Shown: positions 21,340 to 35,500 of the stretch, in pieces | Numbering within the stretch: the first letter of the stretch is position 1 | How the letters are laid out: every line of letters begins with the position of its first letter | Assembly: GCA_965112735.1 (NCBI GenBank) | Contig: OZ218950.1 | Span: forward strand, 2,170,001-2,234,000 | Length of the DNA stretch: 64,000 nt | Origin: Phaeosaccion multiseriatum | Taxonomy: Eukaryota; Ochrophyta, other classes | Direction: 5' to 3' | Made by a program: the position numbers and the translations under genes | Notes under the pieces: generated by a model | The model's database searches: none | Seen by the model: only the letters and a program-made list of their open reading frames with translations | What the model was told of the DNA's origin: nothing

Positions 21340-21666
21340 GGATCCTTCACACCTGTTGTGTGCGCTTCTCCTTTACTCTGAAAAGCAGCTGTAGCTCTCC
21401 TCTGGGACAAAGGGGTGTAAGGCGGGTGTTTTACAGAGAAGATTTGCACTTCTCGGACGTAGACAAAAAGTTTCAGTCTGAAAAAATCGACCCCATCGAT
21501 TTTTACATGGACTGCCACACTTTTTCAAAAGGTGGGCGCCACAGTGAAGAGAACGAAACAAAAAGAAAGGAGGAGGGCGGTACCGCCGTTTAGAGGAGGA
21601 GAGGGGCTACAGGAAACGATAGCAGAGCGTAGCGGCAATAACGCGGGGGGCGGAAAGCGTTTAGTT
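21340..21666. promoter_or_regulatory. Divergent promoter region, hydroquinone reductase / helicase
   Basis: 327 bases between two start codons pointing away from each other, so both promoters must lie here or in 5' leaders. A near-perfect stem AAAAATCGA / TCGATTTTT sits at about 21483-21506. No TATA box is evident. Confidence 0.5.
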
Positions 21667-24600
21667 ATGTCGTCCCTCATGGAGATGATCCGCGGTAACA
21701 AAGGTTTGATGGTGAGTGCGGGCGGCGTGAGAGTCTTTGAAGGAGTGTGGTGATGCCCCTCTTTTGGTTGACACCCAGCCCTCATCCCAATGTCAATGGT
21801 ATTCTTCCTCCCTACGTATTTCTCAGCCCAATGCTCGCTGAACTGCCCACCAGACCCCCCCCCACCCGCAAGCGTCAATCCCCTTTGTCGGCCCTGAAAC
21901 CTCTGTATTCACCGCTCAAAGCCGCCGTTGCTCCTTCCTCCACTGTGGAGCTTCCCGCACCGCTCTCACTTGTTGTATACTGCAGAGTTTTCCATCCAGA
22001 GCCTCCCCATCTTCGTCCACCTGACCTCCTTCCCGCGATGCACCCCGGCATTTGCTGAAAAACAAGCCTCAGAGCCTTTCGCCACACCCTCACCCTTTCT
22101 TGTCGCATCCCCATGGCATGGTGATTAGTCAGCCCCCCTCCCCTTCTTACCGCTTGTCTTTTCTATTCCCCTCTTGCACCGCGCACGACGGTCCCTTTCA
22201 CCAGAAACTGTACGCCAAGGGCATTACAGACGGTATCGCCGGCATGAGCTCCGAAGCCTTCGTCGAGATGACGCTGGGAGACGCCCAAAAAGCCGCCGCC
22301 GTGCTCCGCCAAGTGGAGAGCAACGCGGCTTCTTCTCCTCCCGACGCAACCGGAACGCTGCGCCAACAAGTGCTCGCACAGGAGCGGCGCAGAGAGGAGG
22401 AGCAGCAGCAGCAGCGGCGCAGAGAGGAGGAGGAGGAGCAGCAGCGGCAACAAGCAGAGGCGGAGGCTGCGGCTAGACAGCGCGAGGAGCAGCAGCGGCA
22501 GCAGCAGCTGGAGGAGCAGGCTGCGATTCAGTGGCAGCAGCAGCAGGCGCAGCAGCAGCAGCAGCAGGCGGCGATTCAGTGGCAGCAGCAGCAGGCCCAG
22601 CAGCAGCAGCAGGCGGCCCTGCAGGAGGCAGTACGTCGGCAACATGAGCAGGCGCAGATGTTCGCTCAGCAGGGGGCAGCTCAGCAGCAAGGCCATCAGC
22701 TCGCTCCGCTCGAGGCGATGCAACAGCAGCAGCAGCAGCAGCTGACACAGTACCAAACCAACGGTGTCACTCAGCAGCAATTTGTAAGTGCAACCTTTAG
22801 TACCATCGGGGGGGGAGGGCAGGAGGAGGAGGGGAGATATGTCTTACTACTGGGGGGGGGGCAGGAGGAGGAGGTCTGTCCTTCTACTACCCCCCTCTTC
22901 CTCCTCCTCACTCACCTTCTTCTACTCCTCCTTCTCCTCATCATCCTCCTCCTCTCATCCTCCTCCTCGTCCTCCCTCATCCCTCCTCCTCCTCCTCGCC
23001 TCTGTACAGCTGCACCAGCAGCAGCAACAGGGGCAGGTGACAGCAGCAGCCCCAGAGGTGGTGGACACCGGAGTGGAAGACGACTTCGATGACGCCGTTG
23101 ATGAAGTAAGAGAGATAAAGGGAGAGGGGTCGTTTTGGTTCACCGCGCCTGCTCCTCCTCTGCTGCTCCCGTATGCTCTGAAGCACTTGAGCTGTTTCTC
23201 CCCCTCCCCCGCGTGTGTGCTGACCGAGCTTCCCCTGCCCTTCCCTCCCCGTTTCGGTTTCGGTGTTGCCCTCCCTGTCTGCTCAGGTCTCCTTCACCGT
23301 GTACAAGCCCTTGCGGCTCGGATACGGCAAGCCGCACCCCGACCTTGTCGTTGAGAATGACTCCCTGGCCGCAGTTGACCCCCCAGCGGTGAGAGAATAG
23401 AGGGCGGAGAAAGAAGGCACTGAGGGCGGCTCCAGTCTATCGAGAGGGGTGGGAGGAGTGGGGGCGACAGGGAACACGGAGTGCGAGCAAAGAGCCGGGG
23501 AGGGAGGCGGCGGCGGGGGGCGGGGCTGGTGTTGCCGTCTCGTCCCCTGTGACACTCTTGAGTGGACAATGCCGACTGAACTTGCGCTCTGCTGCTCTCC
23601 TCCGCCACGACTGCCTCGATGTGCCCCCCGCCCCCCCCCGTCTTGTCTTGCTGAACGCAGGTGTGGTACCCGCTCAAGCTGAGGCAATTGAAAGGGGAGA
23701 GGGACATTGTGGGGCAAGGCAAGCTCAGCGCCCTCCAGCTCGAGTCCATTGTGTACGCCTGTCAGCAGCACGAGATGAAGCTGCCCAACGGACAGAGGGC
23801 AGGTTTCTTTGTTGGCGATGGCGCAGGTCAGTCAGTCAGTCAGTCAGTGAGTCAGTCCACGCATGTGTACAGTCAGTGCGAGTCCTCAGTGGTCAGGGCA
23901 AGTGGTTGAGCCCTGCCTTCAGAGTGTCGGAGTCTGTCTAGGCGTCGAGACGGCCCCACGGCTCCTCATCTTGTGGCCCCATTCACCCCCCAAAACACTC
24001 AAAACTCCCCTCTCCCCTGTCCGTTGCGATGGTTGTCCGTCCGGTTCGCCCTCGCCTCTCTTGTTCCATCGAGCAGGAGTGGGGAAGGGCCGTCAGTTGG
24101 CAGGGTTGATGATGGAGAACTGGCTGAGGGGAAGGAGGCGCCACATCTGGATAAGCGTAGGGACAGACCTTGCCTTCGACGCCAGGAGGGATCTTGACGA
24201 CATTGGGGCAGGGGATCCGGACGAGTCGGACGAGGAAGAGGAGGGGGACTCTGATGAAAGTGACGCGAGCAGCGTGCCCAGTCGAGGCCGTCCTGTGCCG
24301 AGGAGGCAGAAGAAGAAGGGGGAGAGTGACGACGACGACGACGACGAGGAGGAGGAGGGGGACGACTTGTTCATACCGAGCTACAGCCTGCACAAACTAC
24401 CCTACGGCAACATTAGCCAGGGCGACGGCCTCATGTTTCTCACCTACGCCTCGCTCGTGGCCAAGAAGAAGACGAGCAAGGGAAGCCGGCTCAAGCAGCT
24501 GCTGCGGTGGTGCGGGGGCAAGGACTTTGACGGGTGCCTGCTCTTTGACGAGTGCCACAAGGCCAAGAACCTCTACACGGCAGCAGGGGGTGTGGCTACC

Positions 24601-27294
24601 AAGGCTGGAGCTGCGGTCCTGGAGCTGCAGGACCTGTTGCCCAATGCGCGGGTGGTGTACTGCAGCGCCACTGGAGCTTCGGAGCCACGCAACTTGGGCT
24701 ACATGAGTCGTTTAGGGCTGTGGGGAGCCGGTACGCCGTACCCCAACGGCTTCCTGCCCTTTCTCCAGAACGTGGAGTCCCACGGGGTGGGTGCCATGGA
24801 GATGGTGGCTATGCATCTCAAGAAGGTGGGCGCCTTTGTGTGTCGAACGCTGAGCTTTGCAGGCTGCGCTTTTGAGCTGGTGAATGACCCACTTCCAGAG
24901 GGCATGCAAGAGACATACGACGGCGCAGTGTCGCTGTGGCAGAGGCTGCGTAGGGAGCTGGAGCATGCCATGAAGGATAGGGAGAAATTCCTGGAGACCC
25001 ACGGGGAGGAAATTGAGGTATCGTCCTCCGACGACGGCCTGTGCAGCGACTCGGACCTGGACGACGAAGTGGTGCAGAGGAGACGCGCCAGAGACGCTGC
25101 CCCAGGGGAGATTTGGAGGTATTTTTGGGGGTCTCACCAGCGCTTCTTTCGAGACTTGTGCATCGCCAGTAAGGTGCCCTCGGCCATTACGCAGGCCCAG
25201 GCTGCGCTGGCTCAGGGGCGGTGTGTGGTGATTGGGCTGCAGTCCACGGGTGAGGCTGCCATGATGGGGGCGGTGAAGGACGGGAAGGAGCTGGATGACT
25301 TTGTGTCGGCGCCGTCCGTCACGCTGGAGCGGGTCATCGAGAAGTGCTTCCCCTTGCCGCCCATGCCCCAGGCGCTGCGAATAAAGAGGGAGGAGGCACG
25401 GAAGGACGCGGCGCTCGCCAAGTGGATGCACATGGAAGCCATGCGGGAGGCGAAGGGTGGCAGGGAGGCGGGGAAGCGCAAGTCCAAAGCGAGAGGGAAG
25501 GGCTTCAATTTCAAGGAGCCCAAGGATCTCCAAGACGACGATGACGAGGATGAGGATGAGGAGGATGAGGATGATGATGAGAGCGAGAGCAACGATGGCG
25601 ATGATGGGGAGGAGGATGACGAGACTGAGGAGGAGGTGGAGGAGGACGGGCTGGTGGACTTGGTCGACTCAGATGACGAAGACAAGGGGGCTTCGGGGGC
25701 CAAGCGGAAGCGAGGGGGCAGTCGGAAGTGCAAAGTGAAGAGTGACAAGAATGGAGCAAAGACAGCTGCTTCTTCTCGGCCCAATGGTGTTGGCAAGGGG
25801 AAGGCGAAGGGCAGGGCGCCTCCTGCAGCAAAGAAGGCGAAGGGCGGGTCTGCAAAGGGGCCGACGAAGAAGAAGAGGAAGCTGACGAAGGCCTCGAAGG
25901 GTGGAAGCGACTCGGAGGATTCTGTCTTTCTCATTGATGATGATGACGACGAGGAGGAGGAGGATGACGGCAAGGGCAAGGGCAAGGGCAAGAAGCATGG
26001 GAAGGGAAAGGAGGAGGAGGAGGAGGAAGAGGAAGTCGGCAAGGAGAAGCTGAGCCCCGAAGAAGAGAAGCGCAGGGCCGAGGAGAGGGCCAGGGTGAGG
26101 GCAGAGAAGGAGGCGGAGAGGAAGCGTCGGCTCGCGGAGGAGGCAGAGCGGGAGAGGATCAGAGACGAGAAGCAGACGGAGCGTTTCGAGGTCATCACAA
26201 ACCTCCGGGAGCGTCTCTTTGAAGAGGCGAGGCACATCGTGCTGCCCGGTAACCCCCTGGACACCATGATTAGCGAGCTGGGCGGGTCCGACAAGGTGGC
26301 TGAAATGACGGGGAGGAAGGGGCGACTTGTCAAGGCCGAGGACGGACAGGTCACGTACGAGGCTCGCAACTCCAACGGCGTCAGCTTGGAGATGCAGAAC
26401 ATTCACGAGAAGGACTGCTTCATGGCGGGCAAGAAGCTTGTTGCCATCATCAGTGAGGCGGCCAGCGCGGGCATCTCGCTGCAGGCCGACCGGAGGGCGA
26501 GGAATCAGCGCCGTCGCGTGCACCTCACCCTCGAGCTCCCCTGGAGCGCTGACAAGGCTGTGCAGCAGCTGGGGAGGTCGCACCGATCGAATCAGTCGTC
26601 CGCACCTCTGTACAAGCTGCTCATTAGCAAGATCGGGGGTGAGCTGAGGTTTGCCGCGGCCGTGTCCAAGCGACTGGAGAGCTTGGGTGCGCTCACGCAG
26701 GGCGACCGGCGAGCGACGGTGGGGGCAAGAGGCATGGCCGACCCGTCCTTCAACGTAGACAACAAGTACGGGAGGAAGGCACTGGAGGGTGTCAACTGCC
26801 TCCTCTTGGGCCGGGACACGCGGCTTGGGGTGGACATGGCCATTCCCCCCTTCGAAGACGAGGAGGAGGGCGAGAAGAGCATGCAGCTCCTGTACGATGA
26901 GATGGACAGGGACAATGTGTTTCGAGAGGAGAATCGCGCCAAGATGTACATGATCCCTTACGTGGCGCCGGCCCCTGTGGAGCGCGTGCCGGGGCAGAGG
27001 GCATCTCCGCAAGAGGCCATGTTGGCCTGGCTCTACGAAGTTGGACTCGATCTCAGAGGGGCTATCGGAGGGCGTCAGGAGCTGAAAAAGGTTCGTCAAA
27101 AAGAGAGTGGAATGTGGAAAGTAGTGGGGGGTTGGGCGGCGGACATGGAGGGGTGGGGAAAAGTTTTGAGGGTGTGTGTGTTTCGTCACCCCCACCTGCT
27201 GCTCAGTTCTATGCTCGACCTTTCGCCCTTTGTATGTATACCTCACCGTTGACCTCATGGGTGGACGATGGTGTAACTGGACCACACCTTCGCT

Positions 27295-27330
<36 letters not shown>

Positions 27331-30304
27331 GTGCCGCTGCTGGTGCCGCTGCTGTATCGCCAACTGCTGCTATTGCTCCTGCTGCTGCTACTGTTCCTCT
27401 GTTCCCTCTGACCCTTGCTCAGCTCAAGGAGCTGGCTGACGTGGGCAGATTTCTCAACCGGCTCCTCGGACTCGAGTAAGTACTGTTTCTAGACTTGCCT
27501 CTAGCGGGCAGGCCGTCTGACTTGTGTGTTGAGTGTTTTGACGCTGTGTGTTGGTGAGGTGAAGTGACGCCCCCCTCTTGGTCTTCTGTGCTTGCCTCTC
27601 CTCTCCACCTCTGGACGTTCCTCCACGCCCACCTCTTGTTCCTCCATGTCAAGCTCCTCTAAACGTTCTTCTCTCCCTGCTTCCACCCCTCTCCTCTCTC
27701 CCGCCTCTCCCACCTTCTCTCCCCCTCTCACGCCCTCTCCCACCTCCCTCTCTCCTGTCTCTCACTCTCCCGTCTCTCTCTCTCTCTCTCCTTCTCCCCT
27801 GTCGCCCTCCCTCTGTGCAACTAACTCACTGTAGGCTCGGAAGGCAGGACATGCTTTTCAAGCTTTTCAGCGACATGCTCAACGCCCTCGTGCAAAAAGC
27901 CCGACGGGAAGGCACCTACGACGAGGGGATCTGCGAGCTGAAGGGACGAGTAATCGCGTTTGAGGGGGAGCCCGAAAAGCTGGGCAAGACGACGGCGCCA
28001 GCGGAGAACGAGAAGGACAAGGAGGAGGAGAAGGAGAAGGCCAACAGCAAGGGAAAGGGCAAGGCAGAGGAGGAGGACGAGTACGCTGTCAAGGCCCCCA
28101 AGGACTACGGAAAGGCCGTTGCGAGCATGTACACCGTATCGGTGGACAGAGGAGTGTCCTTTGAGGTGGGCAAGGCCATGCTGGCCACTGCGCACAAGCA
28201 GGCGCAGACGGTGCGAGACACGCTGGAAGCACGCGCTCAGGATCTTGACGCCGAAGTGAGAGATGACGGGGAGGACTCGGACGACGGCGGCAAGAGTGCG
28301 TGGCAGCGCAAGAAGGAGAGGCAGAAGGACCGGCGCCTCCGAGAGAAGCTGGATCAGCGAGTGGACGGCTATTGGCTCTCCAAAAGGGCCTTTGCGGGGC
28401 GTGACGGTTACAGACTCAGGATCCTCTTGGCTTTGGAGAAGGACCTCAGCATGAGAGCGAGTGGCTGGGAGCGGATCCGCATCTTCCGGCCGCAGACGGG
28501 GGCCAACGACTACAACAGGCCGCTACTGAAGGAGAAGTACCACCGGGTGGACGAGGCTACAGCGATGGAGCACTGGGAGGCTGAGTTCAGGACAGAGGTG
28601 AGTGAGTCATGAAGGCTTCTGTGTTGGCGAGGTGATTTTTTTTTTTGTATACATGCTTCTGAGAACCTTCCGAGGTCTTGTCTTGTAGCCCTCCCTGCCT
28701 ACCTGTCTGCCGACCTGCCTGCCTACCTACCTCCCCACGCATTTGCGTCCCGAGAGCTTTGGGTGCCTGGGTACCTAAGCTGGCTGGTCGCACATTAGCT
28801 GCTGCTGCTGCTGCTGCTGCTGCCGGGTGTGTGTGGGGCATACATTCACATCTCATTCCCTCTTCTGTCCTCTCTCCTTCTTTTCTTTCACGTGTTCTTT
28901 TTTTTTCATCTCTCCCAGGAAGAGAAGAGCGTTCGCTTCCAGAGGCATCTCATCCTGGCGGGAAGCGTGTTGCCGCTGTGGCCGAAGGTTTCCGAGGCTC
29001 TCCGTCGGCATGGAGCCAACAACTCCGAGACCCGACTCCGCATCGTGCGGGCGGTCGAGAAGAGAGAGGACGACGTCGTGAAAAAGGAAGAAGACCTGGC
29101 CAGAGCTGCGGCAGATGCTGCCGCGAACATTGACGCGACTGCAGACAACGAGGCTGCAGTGAGGGAGGATATGGAAAGGGCCAAGAAAGCGGAGGAGAAG
29201 CTTAAGGCAGCGAAGGCGAAGGTTGAGAAGGCCAAGCAAGATGCCAAGGAGGCGAGGGAGAAGAAGAGGAAGGAGGCCCGGGAGAAGAAGGAGCGAGAGA
29301 AGCAGGCCAAGAAGGATGCAAAGGAGGAGAAGAACAAGGCCAAGAACAAGGGCAAGAAGGAGGAGGGTGGAGAGAATGGTATGGATCTCGTGGACACGGA
29401 TGGAGAGGAGGAGGAAAAGGCGGACAAGGGGAAAGGTGAGAGAGGTCGTGCGCTCAGGAAGGGGAAGAAGGAGAAGGAAGAAGAAGAGGAGGAGGAGAAA
29501 GCTGCTGCTGACGAAGTTGCCGAGGACGACGACGTGGAGATTGTGGTTGTGGAAGCGGAGGAGAAGAAAGACAAGAAGAGCAAGGGGAAGGGGAACGGGA
29601 AGGGGAAAGGCGGTGATGAAGCAACAGTTTCAGACGACGACATTGAGATTGTGGAAGCTGGATCGGAGGAGAAGACAGACAGGACAGACAAGGGCAAGAG
29701 AAAAGAGAAGAAGAAGAGGGGGAAGGAGGACGAGGAGGAGGAAGAAGAGGAGGAGGGGGAGTTCGGCAGCGAGGAGGAAGGCGAAGAGGGAGAGACTGCC
29801 TGTTTCGTGTGCAACAAGAATGACAACCCCGACAGCATACTACTGTGCGACAGCTGCCCCAAGGAGTTCCACATGTACTGTCTCAAGCCCAAGGTCAAGA
29901 AGGTTCCTAAGGGGGATTGGGTGTGTCCGGAGTGTAAGGCAGAGGGGGTGGACGCTGCTGCGGTGGTCGGCTCCAGCAGCGAGGAGGAGGAGGAGGAGAG
30001 CAGCAACAGCGACAGTGGCAAGCGTGGCAGGGGGAAGAGGGATAAGAAGGGCAAAGGGAAGAATCAGCAGAAGAAGAGGAGGAGGAGTGACGATGATGAT
30101 GATGATGATGAGGCCAGCGACGAAGAAGAAGAAGTGAGTCTGGAGGAGGCCATTGCTCAGGGGGAGGCTGCGGCTGCGGATGGGGAGGTGGGTAGCTTGG
30201 ACGCCCTCAAGGACAAGCCCATTCGGTGTGTGATCGGGATGATGGTCCACGCACGGTACAAGGATGTCGTTAGAAGGGCGCTCCTGGACGAGGAGGAGAA
30301 CTGA
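21667..30304 (+). CDS. Strawberry notch-type SF2 helicase with C-terminal PHD finger
   Basis: Nuclear transcription or chromatin regulator family (SBNO). Exons 21667-21711, 22205-22783, 23010-23105, 23287-23388, 23661-23826, 24077-27090, 27423-27475, 27835-28597, 28919-30304; 2067 residues. N-terminal 60-250 is Gln/Ala-rich coiled coil. Walker A GDGAGVGKGR (about 325-334) is split by an intron; Walker B is [11 protein letters not shown] (about 485). [10 protein letters not shown] and IGLQSTGEA are typical SBNO blocks, and the helicase C-terminal part has [20 protein letters not shown] to [10 protein letters not shown] is the SBNO helical segment. Odd points: an acidic insert between the N-terminal motifs (near 24225-24370), a lysine/acid-rich insert of about 220 residues (25480-26150), and a long charged tail holding a PHD finger ([23 protein letters not shown], about residues 1900-1947). 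Animal SBNO proteins lack PHD; plant homologues have it elsewhere. Confidence 0.93.
22395..22745 (+). repeat. Poly-Gln/Ala coding repeats (CAG/GAG) in the helicase
   Basis: Runs of CAGCAG and GAGGAG code for Gln-, Glu- and Ala-rich segments. [14 protein letters not shown] occurs twice in tandem (near 22522-22610), a 51-60 base coding duplication. Confidence 0.85.
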
Positions 30305-30329
30305 AGAGGGGGGAGAGACGGGAGGGAGG

Positions 30330-30365
<36 letters not shown>

Positions 30366-30845
30366 GGGGGAGAGAGGGAGGGGGGTGGAGAGAACTTTTG
30401 TCCTAGTGTGTTGAACATGCACATTTGTCCACCATGGCCGAAGGGAAGGTCAACACACAGGGAGAGAGAAGGAAAGGGCGAAGGCCAGCCTTCGAAGGCT
30501 CTCGACACGCACTGGTTGGGGCAATGTGCTGGAGATTTGGAGCCCTACATGAGGGCTTCTGTCCGGCCTTTTAGCCTCTCTGATGGGTCCGGAGGGCACG
30601 AGGAGTTTTTGATATAGAAGAAGGAAGGGGATGCCTAATCGAGAATCATCTGCGCGGGGTGCTTGACTCCGCATTTTGAAAAAGCCGCATTCCGGTACGA
30701 TCAAAGTATAAGCAATTGTATATTGCCTCTCTTCCTTCATACTTCTTCCAACATATGCCAGACCCGTCTCCTCCTCCTCCTCCTCCTCCTCCTCCTCCTC
30801 CTCCTCCTCCTCCTCCTCCTCCTCCTCCACGTGGTCGTCCTCTCT
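30305..30845. other. Convergent intergenic region, helicase / CobW
   Basis: Contains a (GA)n run at 30331-30362 and a (CTC)n run at about 30769-30828 just before the minus-strand stop codon. No gene recognised. Confidence 0.6.
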
Positions 30846-32495
30846 TCACTTCACATAACGTATCTGGATGGGGTTGGGGAAGGCCTCAAGAAGCACACGG
30901 GGGCCCTCTGAGCGCGCACTCCGATACGCCTCCATCTCTGCGTCTGTAAGCAGACACGTGTCGAGCCCTCGGGTGATGGCGTCTTGAACCACTTGATCGC
31001 GCACGCCCATACCAATGAACACAATCTCTTGTCTACGGTCTCCTTCTCCTTCGTTGTCCTTACCGAAGTCCTCCTTAATGAGTTCTGACTGCCCCTCGGG
31101 CCATGACTCGGGCGGAACACTCGCCCACCACCGGCCGAGACATTGCACCTCATGATGCCGACCTAAGGGGACAAGGGAGGGGAGCGGTAACGTGGGTGGG
31201 GAGGGAGGGGAGGGACGCAGTCGATGAGGTGTGAGTGAGGCGGGTGAGGGAGGGTGGTGAAGGGTAGGTAGATGGGTAGGTAGGTAGGTAGGTAGGTAGG
31301 TAGGTAGGTAGGTAGGTAGGTCGCTAGGTTTGTGGATGGGTTGGTATGTAGGTAGGTAGGTAGGTAGGTAGGTAGGTAGGTAGGTAGGTAGAGAGGTAGA
31401 GAGGTAGGTAGGCAATTAGGTAGGTGGACGGCTAAGGGTAGGCCAAGAGAGAGGCAGGGCTTGGTAGAACACGAAAAAAGGGGAGAAGAAGTATCGGATC
31501 AATCAATCATCGCTCAGCATCCTTGGCCGCCTTGCTCTTCCGCCCCTGGACACACACACACACACACACCCATGCACACGCACACACGCATACACATGCA
31601 CATACACACACGCACACCACACACCACATACACATACACACACATAATACACACGCACACACACACACACACATACACACACATACACACACGCACATCC
31701 ACCCACCTGCATGAGACCAGTAAAAGGCGGCCACATCGCTGTGAGCCATCCACATAAAACCCTTTGAGCGCACCACTCTGCTCAGCGCCTGGCGCATCTC
31801 TCCTGCCGCCCCTCCTCCTCCTCCTCCTGCTGCTGCTGCTGCTCCTGCTGCTCCTCCCTGCTCCTTCCCCGCGGCGGCTGCTACAGCAGTCGACACCGGC
31901 ATGTCCTGGAGAAGCGTCTGGAGCCGCTGAGGGTGGAAGGGTCTTCGTTGTTTGTATACGAAATTCGTAATCCCGAATTTTGTCTCTGCTGTGGTGGCCT
32001 CTGGTCCCTGGCTGCTGTGGCTGTGGCTATGGCATTGACCGCCGTGACTACTACCATCGCCACTAATACTACTACTAGTACTACTGGAAGTTGTAGTAGT
32101 AGTAGTACTAGTAGTAGTGCTACTACTACTCCTGCTGCTGCACGCGCTGCAGTCAGTCTCATCCTCTCCGTGTGCGTGGCTATGCCCTTCGTGGCTGCTG
32201 TGCCCCTCGTCCACTGCCTTCTCCTTCTCTCCGCACCCCCCCTCCTCCTCGTGATGATCATGGTGGCTGTGACTGTGCTCCTCCTGACACACAGCACAGT
32301 CCGGATCGAACGCCACAGCGCCGCCACGCCCCTCCCCACCCGCCTTACCCTCCTTTGCCTCCCCTTGCTGTTCTTGCATTGCCATGCTCAAAGCGCTCTC
32401 CATGGTCTCTTTGTGGTCGTCAATGGCGCCGAACTCAGCCACGCCTTCGCCGTTCATTACCCCCAGCACCTGTGTACGAAAGCAGTAGTAGGAGC

Positions 32496-32554
<59 letters not shown>

Positions 32555-32555
32555 C

Positions 32556-32590
<35 letters not shown>

Positions 32591-35500
32591 GAGGAGGAGG
32601 AGGAGGAAGAGGGGGAGGGATGGTCGATGCATGTAATTTCTCCATGAGCTGACTAGTCCACCAGTAGTCGAGCACAGCCAGTCCTCTCCCTCGCCTCGGA
32701 AGCAAAGAGATTAAGCACATAAACGGATCATCCACCCATACACTTACCCCCCAACCCCTCCTACTCATCCACCTACACCACCCACGCACGCACCCACGCA
32801 CGCACCCACGCACGCACCCACGCACGCACGCACTCACCTCGTAGATCGAGGCCTGTCCAAACTCGCACTCAATCTTCGATGCCTTGGGATTGAGCGCGTT
32901 GATAATCTTGCGCAACAGACTCATGTTGTCATCTGTGACGAGATCTGCCTTGTTTAGCACCACCACGTCAGCGCACTCCACCTGAGGGGGAGGGAGGGAG
33001 GGAGGGGCAGGCGGCACAGCAACAAGTGCAAAGGTTGTGGTTCAGTTTCGGTTTCAGTTTCTGCTTCCAGGATTCAGGGTTCAGGGGGGCATAGGATGGG
33101 CCCCCACCCAGTCAGGAGAGGGGAGGGGAGGCGGCCAACAAGACCTGAACATGAAGGACACGAAGGATGGCTCTCAGGGAGGGTGAAGGGAGTCCCGCCG
33201 TCGCCTTTCCCTCTCCCTTCCCCTGCCCTCCTCGGCGGTACCCTACCCCCCCTAACCCCCTGGCCTCTCCCTCGTGCAAGCAGCCACCATCAATGCTCCT
33301 AACCCCCCCCCCCCCCCCCCCCGCGGCCCTCACCTGCTCAACAAGTAGATCGACCACTGCCCTCTGAGCGCTTCCATCGTCCATACTTTGTTGGAAGGCG
33401 TCACTTTGTCCCCGCACGCCGCTCACCCCCCCCTCGGCTGTCAGGGCATTGGCGCCTCCGTCCGGCGCAATCCCGCCGAGATCCTAAGAGAGAGAAGAGA
33501 GGAGTCAGTCAGTCAGCTAGAGAGAGGTCGCCAGCCGTCAGTCAGCCGGTTGAAATCGTGTTTGCTGCTCCTCCGCCAGCACTGAGCCAGTAGGCAAGGG
33601 AAGCAAACATACACACACGCCCGCACGCTCGCACGTCCGCGCCCCCCCCCCCCCCCTCGACCGTTCCACAGAACGCGCACGGACCGTTCTTTGCATCATG
33701 ACGTCATTGGACGTGAAGGCGTCGAGGAACTCTCCGCAGTCGACAACTGTGACCATGGTGTCAAGCCTCACGAGGTCCATTAAGGCGTTGCCATACGACT
33801 CCGCGTCCTGAAGGAAAGGAAGGACACATCGACATACATACACACATATACACACAGAGAGTGTTGTGTGTGTGTGAGTAGACAAGAGAGAGAAGCAGAG
33901 AGAGAGGGAGTGAGTAGAGAGAGAGAGAAAGAGAGAGACACAGAGAGGGAGAAAGAAAGAGAGAGAGAGTAAGTGTGTGAGAGAGAGAGAGAGAGAGGGA
34001 GAAAGGGAGTAGATAGAAAGAGAGTAGATAGAGAGAGAGAGACAGAGAGAGGTAGATAGAGAGAGAATAAAGAGATAGAGAGATAGAGAGAGAGAGTGAG
34101 TAGAGAGAGTGAGAGAGAGAGTAGAGAGAGAGAGTAGATAGAGAGAGAGAGTGAGTAGATAGAGAGAGACAGAGAGAGAGAGCAGACAGAGAGAGAGTGA
34201 GTAGAGTGAATGAGTGAGAGAGAGAGAGAGAGAGAGAGATCGAAAGAGAGAGGAACAGAGCAGCACAAACGTTGGCACGTGTGGTGCAAATGTGATTTGC
34301 GAAGGTGAGAAAGACAATACTGTGTGTCACCCCCCCCCATCCCCCCCTCCCCCCCCCCCCCGGGGCCGCTATTTGGGCCCCCAATCGAATCCCCTTCCAT
34401 CCAATATCCCACTTGATCTGTCGCGTCCGTGTCAGCTCTCCGCGCCGGGGCTTCCCCCCACACACCTGAAACGTGCTTCGTACAGCCTTGGGCTCCGTGA
34501 TTCCTGCACACACACACGATGATAGCAGTGGATGGCAGTGGATGGTAGTGGATGGTAAAGCACACAGTCACGGAAGCCCAACGTAACAGGGAGGCAGCGG
34601 CACAACACGAGGTTTTGAAGAAGTGAGTTTGTTACTGTAGTGAGGCGACACAAAAAAATCCCAACGAGACGGGAAAAAGGAGAGGAGAGGAGGAAGAAAA
34701 GTAAAGTTGAAAAGCGCATTGCAGGCCCAGGGGTGTGACTGAGCGCCACATCACACAACAGGATCAGTAAGTCAGTTGAAGCGCCAGCAGGAGGACACCG
34801 AAGAGTCGCGCCAGGACACCACAGAGGAGTGGGCAGGGCAGGACTGCTTCTCAAGTCGGACAAGACGAGGGAATGAGGGCATTCATTCCCTGGCATCGTG
34901 CGTAAGCTCGTAGGTCGCAACTCGTACCTCTCTCCCCCCCCCTCTCTCATGCCTCTCTCACGCTACCTTTCCCCTCTTGTTTGGTACGTTGAGAGAGTTG
35001 CTGGGTAGGACTCACCGCTGGCTTCGATGACAATGTGGTTGTAGGTATTGCCCCTGGAGGTGGCGAGCTCGACGAGTTGGAAAAGAGACACAAACAGCTC
35101 CTCCGACATGGTGCAGCACACGCATCCGTTCTGTGACACGCACGCACACACACAGAGAGAGGGAGAGAGAGCAGAGGGAGAGAGGGAGGAGAGAGGAGAG
35201 TAAAGAGAGAGAGCGTAGAGGGAGGGAGAGGAAGTCAGTGCGAGAGAGGGAGAGGGAGGGAGGGAGGGAGGGGGAGGGGGGGAGGGGGGGAGGCAGAGCG
35301 AGAGCGAAAGAGGGGGGGAAAGAGGGAGAAAGAGAGCGTGGCCAGGCACAGACAAAGACACATGAGCTGAAGCGGCAATCGAACTGCAATCTCATCACTA
35401 CGATCTTACTCATACCACCCTTCTCTCTGTCTTCTCTCACCTGCAGCTCCACGGTGGGAGGAAGGTCCTCCATGGGGTTGTCCGTGTCCCCCGGGTCGCC

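Noticed and set aside
22163-22780. Minus-strand Leu-rich open frame opposite the helicase poly-Gln region
   Set aside because: It is the shadow of CAG repeats on the coding strand.
25669-27363. 564-residue minus-strand open frame across the helicase core
   Set aside because: It is antisense to a well-supported conserved exon, has no recognisable domain and uses complement-type codons.
31505-31550. Possible small exon [12 protein letters not shown] in the CobW gene
   Set aside because: It ends in a stop, while direct splicing from 31707 to 31162 keeps phase and restores the CobW C-terminal domain.
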